Positions 35,234 to 44,274 of a DNA stretch of 52,297 nt are shown piece by piece. The DNA comes from Gammaproteobacteria bacterium (GTDB lineage Bacteria > Pseudomonadota > Gammaproteobacteria > Steroidobacterales > Steroidobacteraceae). A model generated the notes under the pieces. That model was given only the letters and a program-made list of their open reading frames with translations. It was not told the DNA's origin and made no database searches. Location: positions 1-52,297 of the forward strand of contig JAJPKM010000019.1 in the NCBI GenBank assembly GCA_021323735.1, written 5' to 3'. Each line of letters starts with the position of its first letter. Position 1 is the stretch's first letter. The position numbers and the translations under genes are program-made.

Positions 35234-36502
35234 ATGCCGAAATCATTGCTGTTACGCCTCCCGCCCTTGGGTCAAGAAGAGACCGAATGGCTCACGCTCG
35301 ACGAAGCCGGTGCCCCCACGCCCACCCGGCAGCGCGGATCTTTGAGTCTGGCTGCCGCCGTATGGCGCAACGGCCGGCTGGTAGTCCTTGCGCCGGCGAC
35401 GCAGATTTTATTGGCCGAGCCGGAGCTGCCGCCCGGCAGCGGGGCGAAACTCGCGCGCGCCGTCCCCTTCGCACTCGAGGAGCAGTTGACCGAGGATGTC
35501 GATCTGTTGAGCTTTGCCATCGGCCGCCGCCGCGCCAGTGCCGGCACGCCGGTGGCGGTGGTATCGCGCTCAGTACTGCAGGGCTGGATCGCCGAGCTCA
35601 CCGCCGCCGGATTGAATCCGGAAGTGATTTATCCGGACATCTCGCTCATGCCGGAGAATCCCGGCCAGACCGTGTTGTGGCTGGAGAACGAGCGGCTCGC
35701 GGTGCGCCGTCCCGGCGCCCTGCCCTTTGCCGTCGAGCTCTCGCCCGTGAGGGAAGCGCTGGTGGTAGCGGGGGTGATTGCGGATCCGCTCGAGCCCTCG
35801 GCGGAACCCAAGGCGAAGGAAAGCGCCATCCTCTACGTCACGCGTGAGGACTGGGTGCGAGTGCAAGGCGACTTCGAAGAGTTGCTGGAGGATTTCGAGT
35901 CGCTCAAGGTGCAATTGCTGGCGGATGGACCGCTGCCTTGGCTGGCGCGGGGCCTCAATAATCCGGATGCAGTCAATCTGTTGCAGGGAGAGTTTTCTCG
36001 GACCGTTGACTACGGTGCACGATGGCGTCAGTGGCGCCTTGCCGCCGGGCTCGCCGCGGCGCTATTGCTGATCCACGTTGCCGCGCAGGCACTGCAGATC
36101 CGCAACGCCAAGCATGAATCCGCCGCCCTGGACGGGGAAATCTCCCAGGTATTCTCGTCGGCCATGCCCGGCGATACCCCGAGCAACCCGCGCCGGCAAA
36201 TGCAATCGAAGCTGGAGAAGATCCGCAAGTCCGGTGCCGGTCCGCAGTACTTTCTGCGCACGTTGCAAACCTTGAGTGGCGCGCTGGCGGTAACGCCGAA
36301 GACCACCATCAGCGCCATGAGTTATCGGGACGATTCGCTCGACATGACGGTGAGCGCGCCCAGCCTCGCTGCACTCTCGCAGCTCACGCAATTCGCGGGC
36401 AAGGAGGGGCTCACCGCCGAGATTCAATCCTCGAATCCCGTCGCTGCCGGTGTCGAAGCGCACCTTCACGTGCGCGGCCAGTCGGGCAAGGCGCACCGAT
36501 GA
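35234..36502 (+). CDS. gspL: T2SS inner-membrane platform protein GspL
   Basis: This 422-aa bitopic protein links the ATPase to the pseudopilus. It has an N-terminal cytoplasmic actin-like domain (LAEPELPPGSGAKLARAVPF, ALEEQLTEDVDLLSFAIG), the NLLQGEFSRTVDYGARWRQW stretch just before the membrane helix LAAGLAAALLLIHVAAQAL, and a periplasmic ferredoxin-like domain. The ATG at 35234 was chosen because the family sequence begins there (MPKSLLLRLPP). The open frame upstream runs through the hairpin block and is not family-like. Its end overlaps gspM (ATGA). Confidence 0.92.
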   Translation: MPKSLLLRLPPLGQEETEWLTLDEAGAPTPTRQRGSLSLAAAVWRNGRLVVLAPATQILLAEPELPPGSGAKLARAVPFALEEQLTEDVDLLSFAIGRRRASAGTPVAVVSRSVLQGWIAELTAAGLNPEVIYPDISLMPENPGQTVLWLENERLAVRRPGALPFAVELSPVREALVVAGVIADPLEPSAEPKAKESAILYVTREDWVRVQGDFEELLEDFESLKVQLLADGPLPWLARGLNNPDAVNLLQGEFSRTVDYGARWRQWRLAAGLAAALLLIHVAAQALQIRNAKHESAALDGEISQVFSSAMPGDTPSNPRRQMQSKLEKIRKSGAGPQYFLRTLQTLSGALAVTPKTTISAMSYRDDSLDMTVSAPSLAALSQLTQFAGKEGLTAEIQSSNPVAAGVEAHLHVRGQSGKAHR

Positions 36503-36987
36503 ACGCACTGCGAACCTGGTATGCCGGCTTGCAGGAGCGCGAACAACGCGTGGTCGCCTTCGGCTCCGTACTCCTGGCGCTGATCATCTTGATCGGCGGC
36601 ATTCTCATGCCCTTGCAGTCCGTGCTGTCGAGTACGGTCAAGGGGATTGAAACGCGGCGCGAGGATTTGGCGTGGATGCGAGCGAATGCACCCGAGGTGC
36701 GCACCCTGGGCGGCCAGCTGCCGGCCGATACCGGCGAAGCACCGGTGGTATTGGTGGACCGCGTCGGCCGCGAGGCGGGACTTGCCGGCGCATTGCGCGG
36801 TACACAGCCGAGCACCGCAGGCGGGGTGCGCGTGCAATTGGAAGCGGCCCCCTTCGACACTTTGGTCACATGGCTCGATACCTTGGATCGGAGCTACGGT
36901 CTGGCGATCGAATCGATCACGGTGGATCGCACGCCGACGCCCGGAATGGTCAATGCCAGCATCTCGTTCAGCGCGCCCCGCCGTTAA
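36499..36987 (+). CDS. gspM: T2SS inner-membrane protein GspM
   Basis: This 162-aa protein starts MNALRTWYAGLQEREQRVVA and has one membrane helix (FGSVLLALIILIGGILMPL) and a periplasmic part with a ferredoxin-like fold (LEAAPFDTLVTWLDTLDRSY, GLAIESITVDRTPTPGMVNA). These match GspM, the partner of GspL. It overlaps gspL by 4 bp and gspN by 35 bp. Confidence 0.92.
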   Translation: MNALRTWYAGLQEREQRVVAFGSVLLALIILIGGILMPLQSVLSSTVKGIETRREDLAWMRANAPEVRTLGGQLPADTGEAPVVLVDRVGREAGLAGALRGTQPSTAGGVRVQLEAAPFDTLVTWLDTLDRSYGLAIESITVDRTPTPGMVNASISFSAPRR

Positions 36988-37765
36988 GCAAAAGCCGGCG
37001 CGACGTTGGCCGCCGATACTTCTCGGCGTCATCGCCCTGACCGCAGCGTTGGCCGCGGCATCGGTGTTCGTGCTGCCGGCCTCGTTGATCGCACATTTCC
37101 TGCCCGCACAAGTGCGGGCGGAAGATTTCTCCGGCAGCCTGCTGCACGGTGCCGCAGGACGCCTGGCGATCAATGGGCGCGACGCCGGCGCCATCGAATG
37201 GCAGGTGCATCCGCTATCGCTGCTGCGAATGGCGCCTGCGGCGGACCTTCACTGGGTGAAGGTGGGCTTCGTCATCGACGGGACGGCGCAGTTCTCCGGC
37301 GGCGCGATGACCGGTCACGACATCCGGGGCGGCGGTGCCATCGAAGATTTGCGCGACCTCGGTATCGCCTTAGGATGGAGCGGCACCGCTCATCTGGCGA
37401 TGGCGGCATTCAATGGCGATTTTCGGCGACTCGATTCGGCGGTAGGCACGTTCGAAGTCGCGCATCTTGCCGCTGCGCAAATCGCCGATGGTTCTGACCT
37501 CGGCAGCTACGTACTGACACTCGGCCCGGGCGCCATTGCCGCCGATGGCAGTATCACGGCCAGTCTCAACGACGCCGGTGGTCCGCTGCAGCTTCAGGCG
37601 CAGATCCGCTACATGCCCGCGACACGCACCGGCATGCTGTCCGGCACGCTGAAAGAGCGCGCCGAAGCCTCCCCGGCGCTTCGCAATCAGCTCAGCACCC
37701 TGTCCCAACTTCGGCCCCGAGACGCCGCAGGCCGGTTCCCGGTCGAGCTCGAATTCACGCTCTAA
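36953..37765 (+). CDS. gspN: T2SS protein GspN
   Basis: This protein of about 270 aa has one N-terminal membrane helix (PPILLGVIALTAALAAASVF) and a periplasmic domain with AEDFSGSLLHGAAGRLAING, WQVHPLSLLRMAPAADLHW and GVIADGSITASLN-like strands. This is the GspN pattern (about 250 aa), a non-essential part of the secretion machine in several species. The ATG at 36953 lies inside gspM; longer frames further upstream are shadows of gspM. It ends the operon, convergent with the VOC gene 17 bp away. Confidence 0.85.
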   Translation: MPASRSARPAVKQKPARRWPPILLGVIALTAALAAASVFVLPASLIAHFLPAQVRAEDFSGSLLHGAAGRLAINGRDAGAIEWQVHPLSLLRMAPAADLHWVKVGFVIDGTAQFSGGAMTGHDIRGGGAIEDLRDLGIALGWSGTAHLAMAAFNGDFRRLDSAVGTFEVAHLAAAQIADGSDLGSYVLTLGPGAIAADGSITASLNDAGGPLQLQAQIRYMPATRTGMLSGTLKERAEASPALRNQLSTLSQLRPRDAAGRFPVELEFTL

Positions 37766-37782
37766 GCCTTGCGGGTAAAGTT

Positions 37783-38151
37783 CTACCCACCGACGAAGAC
37801 GTTGAGCTTGTTGCCATCCAGGTCGCGGAAATACCCGGCATAGAAATTCTCAGAGCGCTTGCCGGGAGCGCCTTCATCCTTGCCGCCCAATTGCAGGGCC
37901 TTCCGATGCAGCGCGTTGACTTTCGCCTCGCTGTCGACGACCAGCGCCACCATCACACCATTGCCCACGGTGGCCTGTTTCTTGTCGAAAGGCCGGGTCA
38001 CGCCAAGGCCCGGCAAATCCGGTTTCACCGACCAAGCCACGAAATCCTCGCCTTCCATCATGCGTTTGGCACCGATTTCGCCCAGCAATGCATCGTAAAA
38101 GGCGGCAGCACGCTTCAGGTCATTGGTGCCCAAAGTGACGTATCCGATCAT
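37783..38151 (-). CDS. VOC-family (glyoxalase/bleomycin-resistance-like) protein
   Basis: This 122-aa VOC protein starts MIGYVTLGTNDLKRAAAFYD, continues VKPDLPGLGVTRPFDKKQA and VGNGVMVALVVDSEAKVNAL, and ends GYFRDLDGNKLNVFVGG. Two beta-alpha-beta-beta-beta units give the single-domain VOC fold. Likely roles are glyoxalase-like chemistry, a ring-cleaving or ligand-binding function, or antibiotic binding. The sequence does not decide. Ribosome binding site GAGGGG is 6 nt upstream. The promoter overlaps a LexA box, so it is probably induced by DNA damage. Confidence 0.88.
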   Translation of the reverse strand: MIGYVTLGTNDLKRAAAFYDALLGEIGAKRMMEGEDFVAWSVKPDLPGLGVTRPFDKKQATVGNGVMVALVVDSEAKVNALHRKALQLGGKDEGAPGKRSENFYAGYFRDLDGNKLNVFVGG

Positions 38152-38183
38152 GGGAGTCCCCTCTTTGTTTGGCTTATGAGGTA

Positions 38184-38199
38184 CTGTTTATACATACAG
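38184..38199 (-). promoter_or_regulatory. LexA (SOS) box in the VOC gene promoter
   Basis: CTGTATGTATAAACAG on the minus strand has the CTG-N10-CAG layout with internal TATG/TATA like the site at 145-160. It overlaps the -10 hexamer of the VOC gene promoter and lies 33-48 nt upstream of the start codon. The stop of the AddA-like gene is only 10 bp away on the other side, so the box can serve only the VOC gene. Confidence 0.8.
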
Positions 38200-38216
38200 G
38201 TATGGTGGCTAGTCAA
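38187..38216 (-). promoter_or_regulatory. Sigma-70 promoter of the VOC gene
   Basis: On the minus strand TTGACT (38211-38216) and TATAAA (38187-38192) are separated by 18 bp. Both hexamers are near consensus. The -35 lies in the last codons of the addA-like gene. The LexA box covers the -10. Confidence 0.75.
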
Positions 38217-41200
38217 CTCCTTCTTCGGCCGCCCACTCGCGCCAGGCTCGCATCAACGGGAAGTACAGTCCGAGTCGAACCGGTTCAGGGCCTAGGCGGC
38301 GCGCCAGTTGCCCATAGCGATGCAGTTGGGGCCGATAACGCTCCACCTCGCGATCGAGAAACTCCTCGAGGCCGCCACCTAGGTGCTGGCTGGTCTTGTA
38401 GTCGATCACCCAGCGCACTCCGGCATCGTCGATGAAGCTGCGATCAAACACCACGCGCACCAGCTCACCACCCACCTGCCCGGAGAGCGCGTGCTCACGA
38501 AGGTCGCTGCGATATCCGGACTTCAAAATCCAGCGGCCGCGAGGATCGCGATGCACGGCAAGCAAAGCCTCGACGACCCTAGAGGTGGCGTGCTGCAGGC
38601 GATCCTCGGGCACGCCATGCAGCGCCAGCCAACGCCTGTAATGGCCGTGCCGGGCACGGATCGCGACCTCATCGAGGCCGGCCAATTCCATGGCCTGCAA
38701 TTCCGCATGCACCAGACTGCCGACGCGCCGCGCGGTTTCGCCTGCCCAATCGAAAATCGGCGTCTCATCACGCCGCCGCGGCACGGTGATCGCCTCGCCT
38801 GAAAACGGCATGGGAATAATAAATTGCGGCCAGTCCCTCGGCAGGCGCCGCAGTGGTCCGCCGCGCAATGCGCCGTCGGGCGGGGTCTGCGGCAAGCCGG
38901 TTGCGGGCGCCGGGTCGGCCTGCAACACGAACTGATTGCCGACCACCGGCCACAAAACCCCGAGCAGGCTGCCGGCGCGAGGCGACCATTGCCGGCGTGC
39001 CGCCGAGTCATCATCCTCCAGCTCTTCCGGGACGCCCACCACGGCGGTCAGTCGCAATCGGTATTTCGCTCGAGTGCACGCCACGTAGAGCAGCCGCTGC
39101 GCCTCGAGCATGCCGGCGTCGCGCCGCTGACTGCGCAGAAAATCGAACAGCCGATCGGCCTGCGTGCCCACCGGCGGACGTGCCGCCATCACCATGCCGT
39201 CGCGGCCGGTGCGCGCAAACTGGTGCAGGAGCAGCAATTGATCGTGATTTCCCGGCACCGGGCGCTCGAGCGAGGGCAGCACCACCATGTCGAACTCCAA
39301 GCCCTTGGCCTTGTGAATCGTCATGATCTCGACGTTGCTCTCGGCGCCGTGATCGGCGAACAGGTCTGCGAAGCTCTGCGGCAGGTCGGCAGGATCCGGC
39401 AGGCCGCGCTCCTCCAGCATCTTGAGGCGAGAGAATGCGGCGCCGGCCAAGTCCAGTTCCTGCGCCGACGATGCGCAGCTTGGCCCGCCCAAGCCCAGCC
39501 AGGCTCGTTCCACCCATCGCGCAATCGAGCTGTCGTTGCGCACTGCAAAGGCAGCCTGCAATATCGTGCGCACCCGGCCACAGCGTGCGCGGCCATCTTC
39601 GCTGAGCGACAGCAGGAATTCATCGTCCCGCATCGCCTCCCACACCAACGGCCGTGCGCGCCCAATGAGCAGGAGATCGGCGAGGGATAGCCCGGCCCAT
39701 GGCGCGCGCAGCACCGCCAGCCACGCGATGCGATCGCCAAGATGCAGCAGGGCGCGGGTAAGCATCATGATGTCGCGAACCATGCCCCGATCCTGCAGAG
39801 GCTCGATGTCCACCGCACGGAAGGGAATTCTTAGCATTCGCAAGCTCGCGGCAATCTCGCGCGCGTGATTCTTGGCGCGCACCAGCACGGCGATCCGCCA
39901 TTCAGGATGCCGCTCCATCGCCGCGCCGATCATATCGGCGATGGCCGTCGACTCGGCACCACGGTTCTTGAACCCTGAACAGGTGACGCCTTGCTCCGAC
40001 TCCCCCGACCGCGCGACGGCAGCCTCACTGGCATGGAAGCCGATGGCGCCTCGATGCCGGTCGTCGGACTGCGGCATGAGCGCGGCAAAACAGGCATTGA
40101 TCCAGTCCACGACGACGGGGTCGGAGCGGAAATTGCTTCGCAGCCGCTGCACTTCAAATCGCACTTCGCCGATGCCCTCCTCCGCCAATTCGAGGAATGC
40201 CCTGACCTCTGCCTGGCGAAATCCGTATATGGATTGCATGGGGTCGCCCACGCAGAAGATGCTGCGGCCGTCATCCTTCTGCCAGCCGGCGGTCAGCTGC
40301 CGCATCAGGTCCAATTGGGCGCTGGAGGTGTCCTGGAATTCGTCCACCAAGATGTGCTGAAGCCGGTAGTCGATGCGCAGACTGAGGTCCGTCGGGGCCT
40401 CGGCGGTGCCTAGGGCGCGCAGCGCCGAGAGGGAAACGGCCGGGAAATCCACCGCCCCCTGCTCGCGAAACACCGTATCGAGCTCTGCCGCGGCCAGGAC
40501 CAAGACCTGAGCGATCTCGCGCACGCGCGCCCAAGCGCCGTCGCTGTAATAGGGATCCGGCAAGGTGCGCAATTCCCGCAGTAGGTCCAGCATCCGCGGA
40601 TCGCGCTCCAGTTCCGTCAACAAGTCCATCATCGCCGGTTTGTCCGTACAGCCCGGCGGGAAACCTTCGGTGATCGTGACGCGCTTGCGCAGCGTACCTT
40701 CCGCGGTCAGCAACAGCGTCGCCAGACAGCGCCAGCGCGCGATGTCGGTATCCTCGGCCTTGAGGGCGGCTGCGGATGCGCGCCACACCGCCATGGGCGA
40801 TGTTTCGCTCAGGCGCTGCGCGGCGGCGTGCATGAGCGATGAGATGACGCCGACCCGTTCGGTCCCCAGCAGTTCCTCTGCCCGAAGCAGGACGCGCGTG
40901 ACCAGCAACTGCAGATCCTCGTCGAAATGCCGCCGCACACCGGCGAGCTGGGTCGCATCGATGGCGCTGGTGGCCTGCAGGCGGCCCGCCAACAGCGGCA
41001 GCCAACGATCGCGGCTGGGCAGCATCGCGGCGATGAGCGCGACCAACTTTCGCCAGCGCTGATCATCCAGCTCGAGGACCCGATCGACTGCCACGCCGAA
41101 CGCATCCGCGCCCTCATGGGCCAGCGCGCGGCGCGCCGCCTCCTCGTAAGCCGGCCGCACGTCAGTGAGTACGCGCAACGCCGAACCCGCGCCGGCGCTG

Positions 41201-41604
41201 ATCGGCAGTTGGTTCGCCAGCCAGGAATTAAAGGCGTCGATGGTTTCTATGCGTAGCCGCGAAGGCTGCAATTCCAGATTGCAGTTCATCGATTCCATGC
41301 GCCGTTTGGCCGCCACACCTAGGCTCCAGGTGCGCTGGTTCATGCCGTCCGGGCACTGCGCAAGCGCGGCCGCGCCGAGCGCGCTCAACACGCGCTGACG
41401 CATTTCCGCGGCTGCACGGCGAGTGAAGGTGAGCGCCAGAATGCGCTCGGGTGCATCGACGAGCGCCAGCAGGCGCAGGTAGCGCTGCGCCAGCAGCGTG
41501 GTCTTGCCAGAACCCGCGGGCGCCTGCACCAGCACCGATCGGTTCGAAGTGACGGCCTGCTCGCGGGCTGCACCGTCGACGGCATCGCGTGTCCGTTCAC
41601 TCAC
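38209..41604 (-). CDS. AddA-like UvrD-family helicase/nuclease
   Basis: This protein of about 1131 aa has the SF1 helicase motifs APAGSGKTTLLAQRYLRLLA (Walker A), ALTFTRRAAAEMRQRVL, ILVDEFQDTSSAQLDLMRQL (Walker B, DEFQD), FCVGDPMQSIYGFRQAEVRA and MTIHKAKGLEFDMVVLPSLE. The C-terminus has a PD-(D/E)XK nuclease with GVRWVIDYKTSQH and RYRPQLHRYGQLARRL. This is the AddA/RecB layout for processing double-strand ends before RecA loading. The start is GTG at 41604, 8 bp inside the AddB-like gene, with GGAAG just upstream. Longer reading frames upstream only cover that gene. The pair resembles the AddAB-like type seen in some gammaproteobacteria rather than RecBCD. Confidence 0.9.
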   Translation of the reverse strand: MSERTRDAVDGAAREQAVTSNRSVLVQAPAGSGKTTLLAQRYLRLLALVDAPERILALTFTRRAAAEMRQRVLSALGAAALAQCPDGMNQRTWSLGVAAKRRMESMNCNLELQPSRLRIETIDAFNSWLANQLPISAGAGSALRVLTDVRPAYEEAARRALAHEGADAFGVAVDRVLELDDQRWRKLVALIAAMLPSRDRWLPLLAGRLQATSAIDATQLAGVRRHFDEDLQLLVTRVLLRAEELLGTERVGVISSLMHAAAQRLSETSPMAVWRASAAALKAEDTDIARWRCLATLLLTAEGTLRKRVTITEGFPPGCTDKPAMMDLLTELERDPRMLDLLRELRTLPDPYYSDGAWARVREIAQVLVLAAAELDTVFREQGAVDFPAVSLSALRALGTAEAPTDLSLRIDYRLQHILVDEFQDTSSAQLDLMRQLTAGWQKDDGRSIFCVGDPMQSIYGFRQAEVRAFLELAEEGIGEVRFEVQRLRSNFRSDPVVVDWINACFAALMPQSDDRHRGAIGFHASEAAVARSGESEQGVTCSGFKNRGAESTAIADMIGAAMERHPEWRIAVLVRAKNHAREIAASLRMLRIPFRAVDIEPLQDRGMVRDIMMLTRALLHLGDRIAWLAVLRAPWAGLSLADLLLIGRARPLVWEAMRDDEFLLSLSEDGRARCGRVRTILQAAFAVRNDSSIARWVERAWLGLGGPSCASSAQELDLAGAAFSRLKMLEERGLPDPADLPQSFADLFADHGAESNVEIMTIHKAKGLEFDMVVLPSLERPVPGNHDQLLLLHQFARTGRDGMVMAARPPVGTQADRLFDFLRSQRRDAGMLEAQRLLYVACTRAKYRLRLTAVVGVPEELEDDDSAARRQWSPRAGSLLGVLWPVVGNQFVLQADPAPATGLPQTPPDGALRGGPLRRLPRDWPQFIIPMPFSGEAITVPRRRDETPIFDWAGETARRVGSLVHAELQAMELAGLDEVAIRARHGHYRRWLALHGVPEDRLQHATSRVVEALLAVHRDPRGRWILKSGYRSDLREHALSGQVGGELVRVVFDRSFIDDAGVRWVIDYKTSQHLGGGLEEFLDREVERYRPQLHRYGQLARRLGPEPVRLGLYFPLMRAWREWAAEEGVD

Positions 41605-44245
41605 GGGAATCTTCCCACTCCTCGAGTGCGGCGGGTACACGGCACAGCCCCTGCAAATGACAGGTCCTGCAAGCATCCAGGGTGGGCGCGACCTCGGCTC
41701 GGCCGGCAACGAATTCACCGGCGATGCGCTCAACCCGCTGCGACCACAGGCCGATCAACGCGGCAAAGTCCGGCATTCCCTCCAACCTCGTGTTTCGAGA
41801 TCGTGGGTAGAAAATATCCCGCCGCTCCGACTCCGGAACAAAGCCAGGCTCGGCGGCATTGACCTTGGCATAGGCGACGGCGACCAATCGTTCCGGGCGC
41901 AGCAGCGCGTAGATCGGCAGCTGCGGATTGTCCGGTCGCTCGCCGCGCCAGTCGGCCAACGCCCCGCCGGTTTTGTAGTCGATCAACACCCGTGCGCCAT
42001 CCGGCAGCCGATCGACCCGATCGATGCGCACCCGGAACTCGACGCCGGCGAATCGTACCGTCTGCGCCTCGCCCTCCATGGCTTGCACGACGAAGGGCAT
42101 GCGCACGCGCTCGACATCCAGCCAAAGCCCCAGCAGGTGCCGCAGCCGCAGCCGTTCACGCACGCGCCAACGGGCGCCGGGATCGCGCCGCTTGCACACG
42201 ATCGCCAATGCGCGGCACGCGGCCTCATCGAGCAGCAGTTGCTGCGCCGGCAGCGTCAAGACCTGCAGCGCGCCGGAATCACGCAAGGTCGACCAAATAT
42301 GCTCCAGCGCATGATGAACCAGCTCGCCGCGCTCCCGTTCGTTGAACCCCGGAACGGGTTGCTCGAGAGATTGAACGTCCAATCGAGTCTCCGCGAAGCC
42401 GCGGAAAGCGCAGATCGATTGCGCCCTGAGCGTCGCGACGCCGTGTGTGCGCTCGACAGGCGATACCGGCGGCGCCTGCTCATCCCACTGGGATTGCAGC
42501 TGCGGCGCCTCCCTGAGCATGGCATGCCAATGCGGGCGTGGCGATGCGGCATGGGACGGCGGTGCTGCATATGGCAGCGGCGGCGGCGATGGCGATGACG
42601 ATGGCCCGGACGGCGCAGGCACCGACGCCTTCGGCAGCAAAGGACTGGGCGTACTGACGCTGCCGTCTCCCGGATCCGCATGACTGAAGATGCATTGACC
42701 GGCGCGTTCTTGCCAGCGCCTCTGTAAGTCCGCCGCCAATGCCAGCTGCGATTCTGCGCCGGCCGATATCACGCCATAGAGGCGCTGCACTCTGACCGGG
42801 ATCAAGGCCACGGGCGCAATCGGCGGTGGCCACTGGTCATCGCCACAGCCACCGATCCACACGCCGGTGTAGTTGAGCCAGGGATCCATCAGCTGAGCGC
42901 TCACCCAGATGGGCGGGACCCCCGTCTGCACTTGGAACGCCGTGTCGTGAACTGCCCGGCGCAGAATGCGCTGCGCCGATTCGAACGTCTGCGTACCGAG
43001 CAGCCGATCGGCCGTCGCCAGCGTTGCCAACAATTCCCGGAATCGCTCGGCCGCCTGATATTCGATGCTCGACCAGCGATGGCGCAAGGCCCAGGGACCT
43101 GCCTCGAAGGCGTTTATCCACACCGACACCCACTCGCTCAAGAGGTGTGCGCCGCGCAGCGGCGCCAGCGCCCGCTGGGAGGCGCGCAGACGCTGCACGG
43201 CGCCGGCTTCCCCAATCCCCACGGTTCGCGCCAGCTGCTCGGCCAAGGCGAGCCAGGACATCAGATCCGCTTCGCTCGAGGCGCCGCGACGCAACGCGAG
43301 GTCCAAGCGCGCGGCGCCGGCGGCATCGTTCTCGGAAGCCTGCAGTTCAGGGGCCCGCAGCAGCGCGCTGAACTTCGGAAACGGCAGCGATCCTGAGCCC
43401 GCGGCCAAGGTATCCAAAGCCGCACGCACCGGCGCATATTCAGCCAGCGGCGAACCGCCTGCCACCGCGTAGGGCGCTGTTCCAACCTCGCCCAATCCAA
43501 ATCGCCGGGGTGCCAATACGGCATCGAGCGCATCGATCACTTCCGCACGACGCCGGTTCAAGTCCGGAATGCAGATCCAAGCGCGAAAGCCCTCATCGGC
43601 GAGGCTCTCTCCAGCCCATCGCGCGATCGCCGACAGTTCGGCCGCCGGCGAGGCCGCATGAACGTGCGCCACGCCCGAAGATGCGACGATCTGCGGGTTC
43701 AATACCCGGCCGTGGCGCTCGAGCCAATGGCGCGCCGCCGGTCGCCACTGAGGACTGTCGACCCAAACCACCGGGTCCCGCGGCACGGATGCATCCCCGA
43801 GCAATGCATCGGAGCTGATGCATCCCAGTGCGCGGCATCGTGCTTCAAAGGCATGATGCCATGCGAGAAACGCCTGAACCTCCTCCGATGGATCCTCGCT
43901 GAGGGCTTGCAAGGGAATCCCGTAGTCACGCAGCGTGCGCCTTGCGCGGCGGGCGGCCCGAGCGGCACCGCCCGGATCGAGGAACTCCTGCCCCAGATCC
44001 GAGCCGTCGATGACCTGGCGCCACAGTTCGCTCTCCTCCACCTCGCTCAACACGCGCGCCGATCCTGAGTCCCGCAGCTGTCCGTGCACATGGTATTCGC
44101 GCAACCAGCCAGCAAAGTCGCGCACGCGAGGCGTCGGCCAGACCTGATCGCCGGCAGTTCCATGTCCACGCTCGATGGCGTCGAACAGCGCGGCGGCCAA
44201 CTCCGTATTCGGCGTCAGTACCGTGCGGCCGGAAGCCGCGGCCAC
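41597..44245 (-). CDS. AddB-like PD-(D/E)XK nuclease, probable DNA repair protein
   Basis: This 882-aa protein starts at GTG with MAAASGRTVLTPNTELAAAL. The N-terminal helicase-like region lacks a P loop, as in AddB. The C-terminal nuclease has FRVRIDRVDRLPDG and VLIDYKTGGALADW. Four cysteines placed as in the AddB/Cas4 iron-sulfur staple are seen: one in RAQSICAFRGFAE and three in LDACRTCHLQGLC. A Pro/Ser-rich insert (about residues 545-595) precedes the nuclease domain and may be a linker. It starts 29 bp after alaA and overlaps the AddA-like gene. The family is sometimes named only 'probable DNA repair protein'. Confidence 0.85.
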   Translation of the reverse strand: MAAASGRTVLTPNTELAAALFDAIERGHGTAGDQVWPTPRVRDFAGWLREYHVHGQLRDSGSARVLSEVEESELWRQVIDGSDLGQEFLDPGGAARAARRARRTLRDYGIPLQALSEDPSEEVQAFLAWHHAFEARCRALGCISSDALLGDASVPRDPVVWVDSPQWRPAARHWLERHGRVLNPQIVASSGVAHVHAASPAAELSAIARWAGESLADEGFRAWICIPDLNRRRAEVIDALDAVLAPRRFGLGEVGTAPYAVAGGSPLAEYAPVRAALDTLAAGSGSLPFPKFSALLRAPELQASENDAAGAARLDLALRRGASSEADLMSWLALAEQLARTVGIGEAGAVQRLRASQRALAPLRGAHLLSEWVSVWINAFEAGPWALRHRWSSIEYQAAERFRELLATLATADRLLGTQTFESAQRILRRAVHDTAFQVQTGVPPIWVSAQLMDPWLNYTGVWIGGCGDDQWPPPIAPVALIPVRVQRLYGVISAGAESQLALAADLQRRWQERAGQCIFSHADPGDGSVSTPSPLLPKASVPAPSGPSSSPSPPPLPYAAPPSHAASPRPHWHAMLREAPQLQSQWDEQAPPVSPVERTHGVATLRAQSICAFRGFAETRLDVQSLEQPVPGFNERERGELVHHALEHIWSTLRDSGALQVLTLPAQQLLLDEAACRALAIVCKRRDPGARWRVRERLRLRHLLGLWLDVERVRMPFVVQAMEGEAQTVRFAGVEFRVRIDRVDRLPDGARVLIDYKTGGALADWRGERPDNPQLPIYALLRPERLVAVAYAKVNAAEPGFVPESERRDIFYPRSRNTRLEGMPDFAALIGLWSQRVERIAGEFVAGRAEVAPTLDACRTCHLQGLCRVPAALEEWEDSRE

Positions 44246-44274
44246 GAGCAGGCTGGGAGAAACCGCGACCGCGT

